From: Treponema sp.
Lineage (GTDB): Bacteria > Spirochaetota > Spirochaetia > Treponematales > Breznakiellaceae
NCBI GenBank assembly: GCA_031276615.1
Contig: JAISND010000067.1
Location: 1 to 5,790 of the forward strand
DNA: 5,790 nt
Direction: 5' to 3'
In this document: positions 5,765-5,790 of the stretch, one piece after another
Layout of the letters: every line of letters starts with the position of its first letter
Position numbering within the stretch: the first letter of the stretch is position 1
Notes under the pieces: model-generated
What the model was told of the DNA's origin: nothing
Databases searched by the model: none
Seen by the model: only the letters and a program-made list of their open reading frames with translations
Made by a program: the position numbers and the translations under genes

Positions 5765-5790
5765 AGTAATCGAACAATATATAAAGGCAA
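5760..5790 (+). CDS. Possible start of a divergent gene, cut by the window end
   Basis: From ATG 5760 the frame reads M-K-V-I-E-Q-Y-I-K-A and stays open to the last base. The frame upstream of it closes at a TAA (5727-5729) and holds no other usual start codon. The ribosome binding site is poor (GGGA at 5754-5757, only two bases from the ATG). Ten residues are too few to assign a family. It would be transcribed divergently from the aminotransferase. It may equally be non-coding. Confidence 0.3.
   Translation, partial: MKVIEQYIKA

Overview
The window looks like chromosomal DNA from a moderately GC-rich anaerobic spirochete, most likely a Treponema-type gut bacterium. The evidence is the treponemal style of the chemotaxis-receptor remnant at the left end (an I-A-S-Q-T-N-L-L-S-M-N-A hairpin tip and an E-M-A-A-G-A-E-Q-I segment near the C-terminus) and a RuvB whose wording (L-R-P-R-R-L-A-E-F-L-G-Q; L-Y-I-A-M-E-D-Y-E-L-D-W) recalls treponemal RuvB. 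This placement is from memory of the families, not from a search.

Layout. (1) Bases 1 to about 380 hold a decayed methyl-accepting chemotaxis protein gene, with frameshifts and a large internal deletion. (2) An imperfect 13-bp inverted repeat (359-410) lies between this wreck and the next gene. (3) ruvB (458-1540, Holliday-junction motor) and queA (1555-2667, queuosine synthesis) form a tight two-gene plus-strand unit. (4) A 171-bp gap carries two candidate sigma-70 promoters and a small dyad. (5) A gene for a single-domain, apparently cytoplasmic member of the neutral-ceramidase superfamily follows (2839-4170), with all four expected metal-ligand positions apparently present. (6) A 92-bp convergent gap holds a terminator-like hairpin. 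(7) On the minus strand is a DegT/DnrJ/EryC1/StrS-type PLP aminotransferase (4263-5597) with a clear promoter and ribosome binding site. (8) The right end (5598-5790) is AT-rich, contains direct and inverted repeats, and may carry the first ten codons of a divergent plus-strand gene.

How they may work together. ruvB and queA are housekeeping genes whose adjacency is also known from the ruvA-ruvB-queA-tgt order of Bacillus subtilis; here ruvA is absent upstream and tgt is absent downstream. The ceramidase-like amidohydrolase and the sugar/cyclitol-type aminotransferase face each other and are the accessory part of the window. A link between them in amino-sugar or aminocyclitol metabolism is possible but is inference only. 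I found no CRISPR array, no tRNA or rRNA, and no intact mobile element. I see no strong case for a wholly new system; the most interesting items are the single-domain ceramidase-like enzyme beside the aminotransferase, and the receptor wreck with its inverted repeat fused in frame to ruvB.
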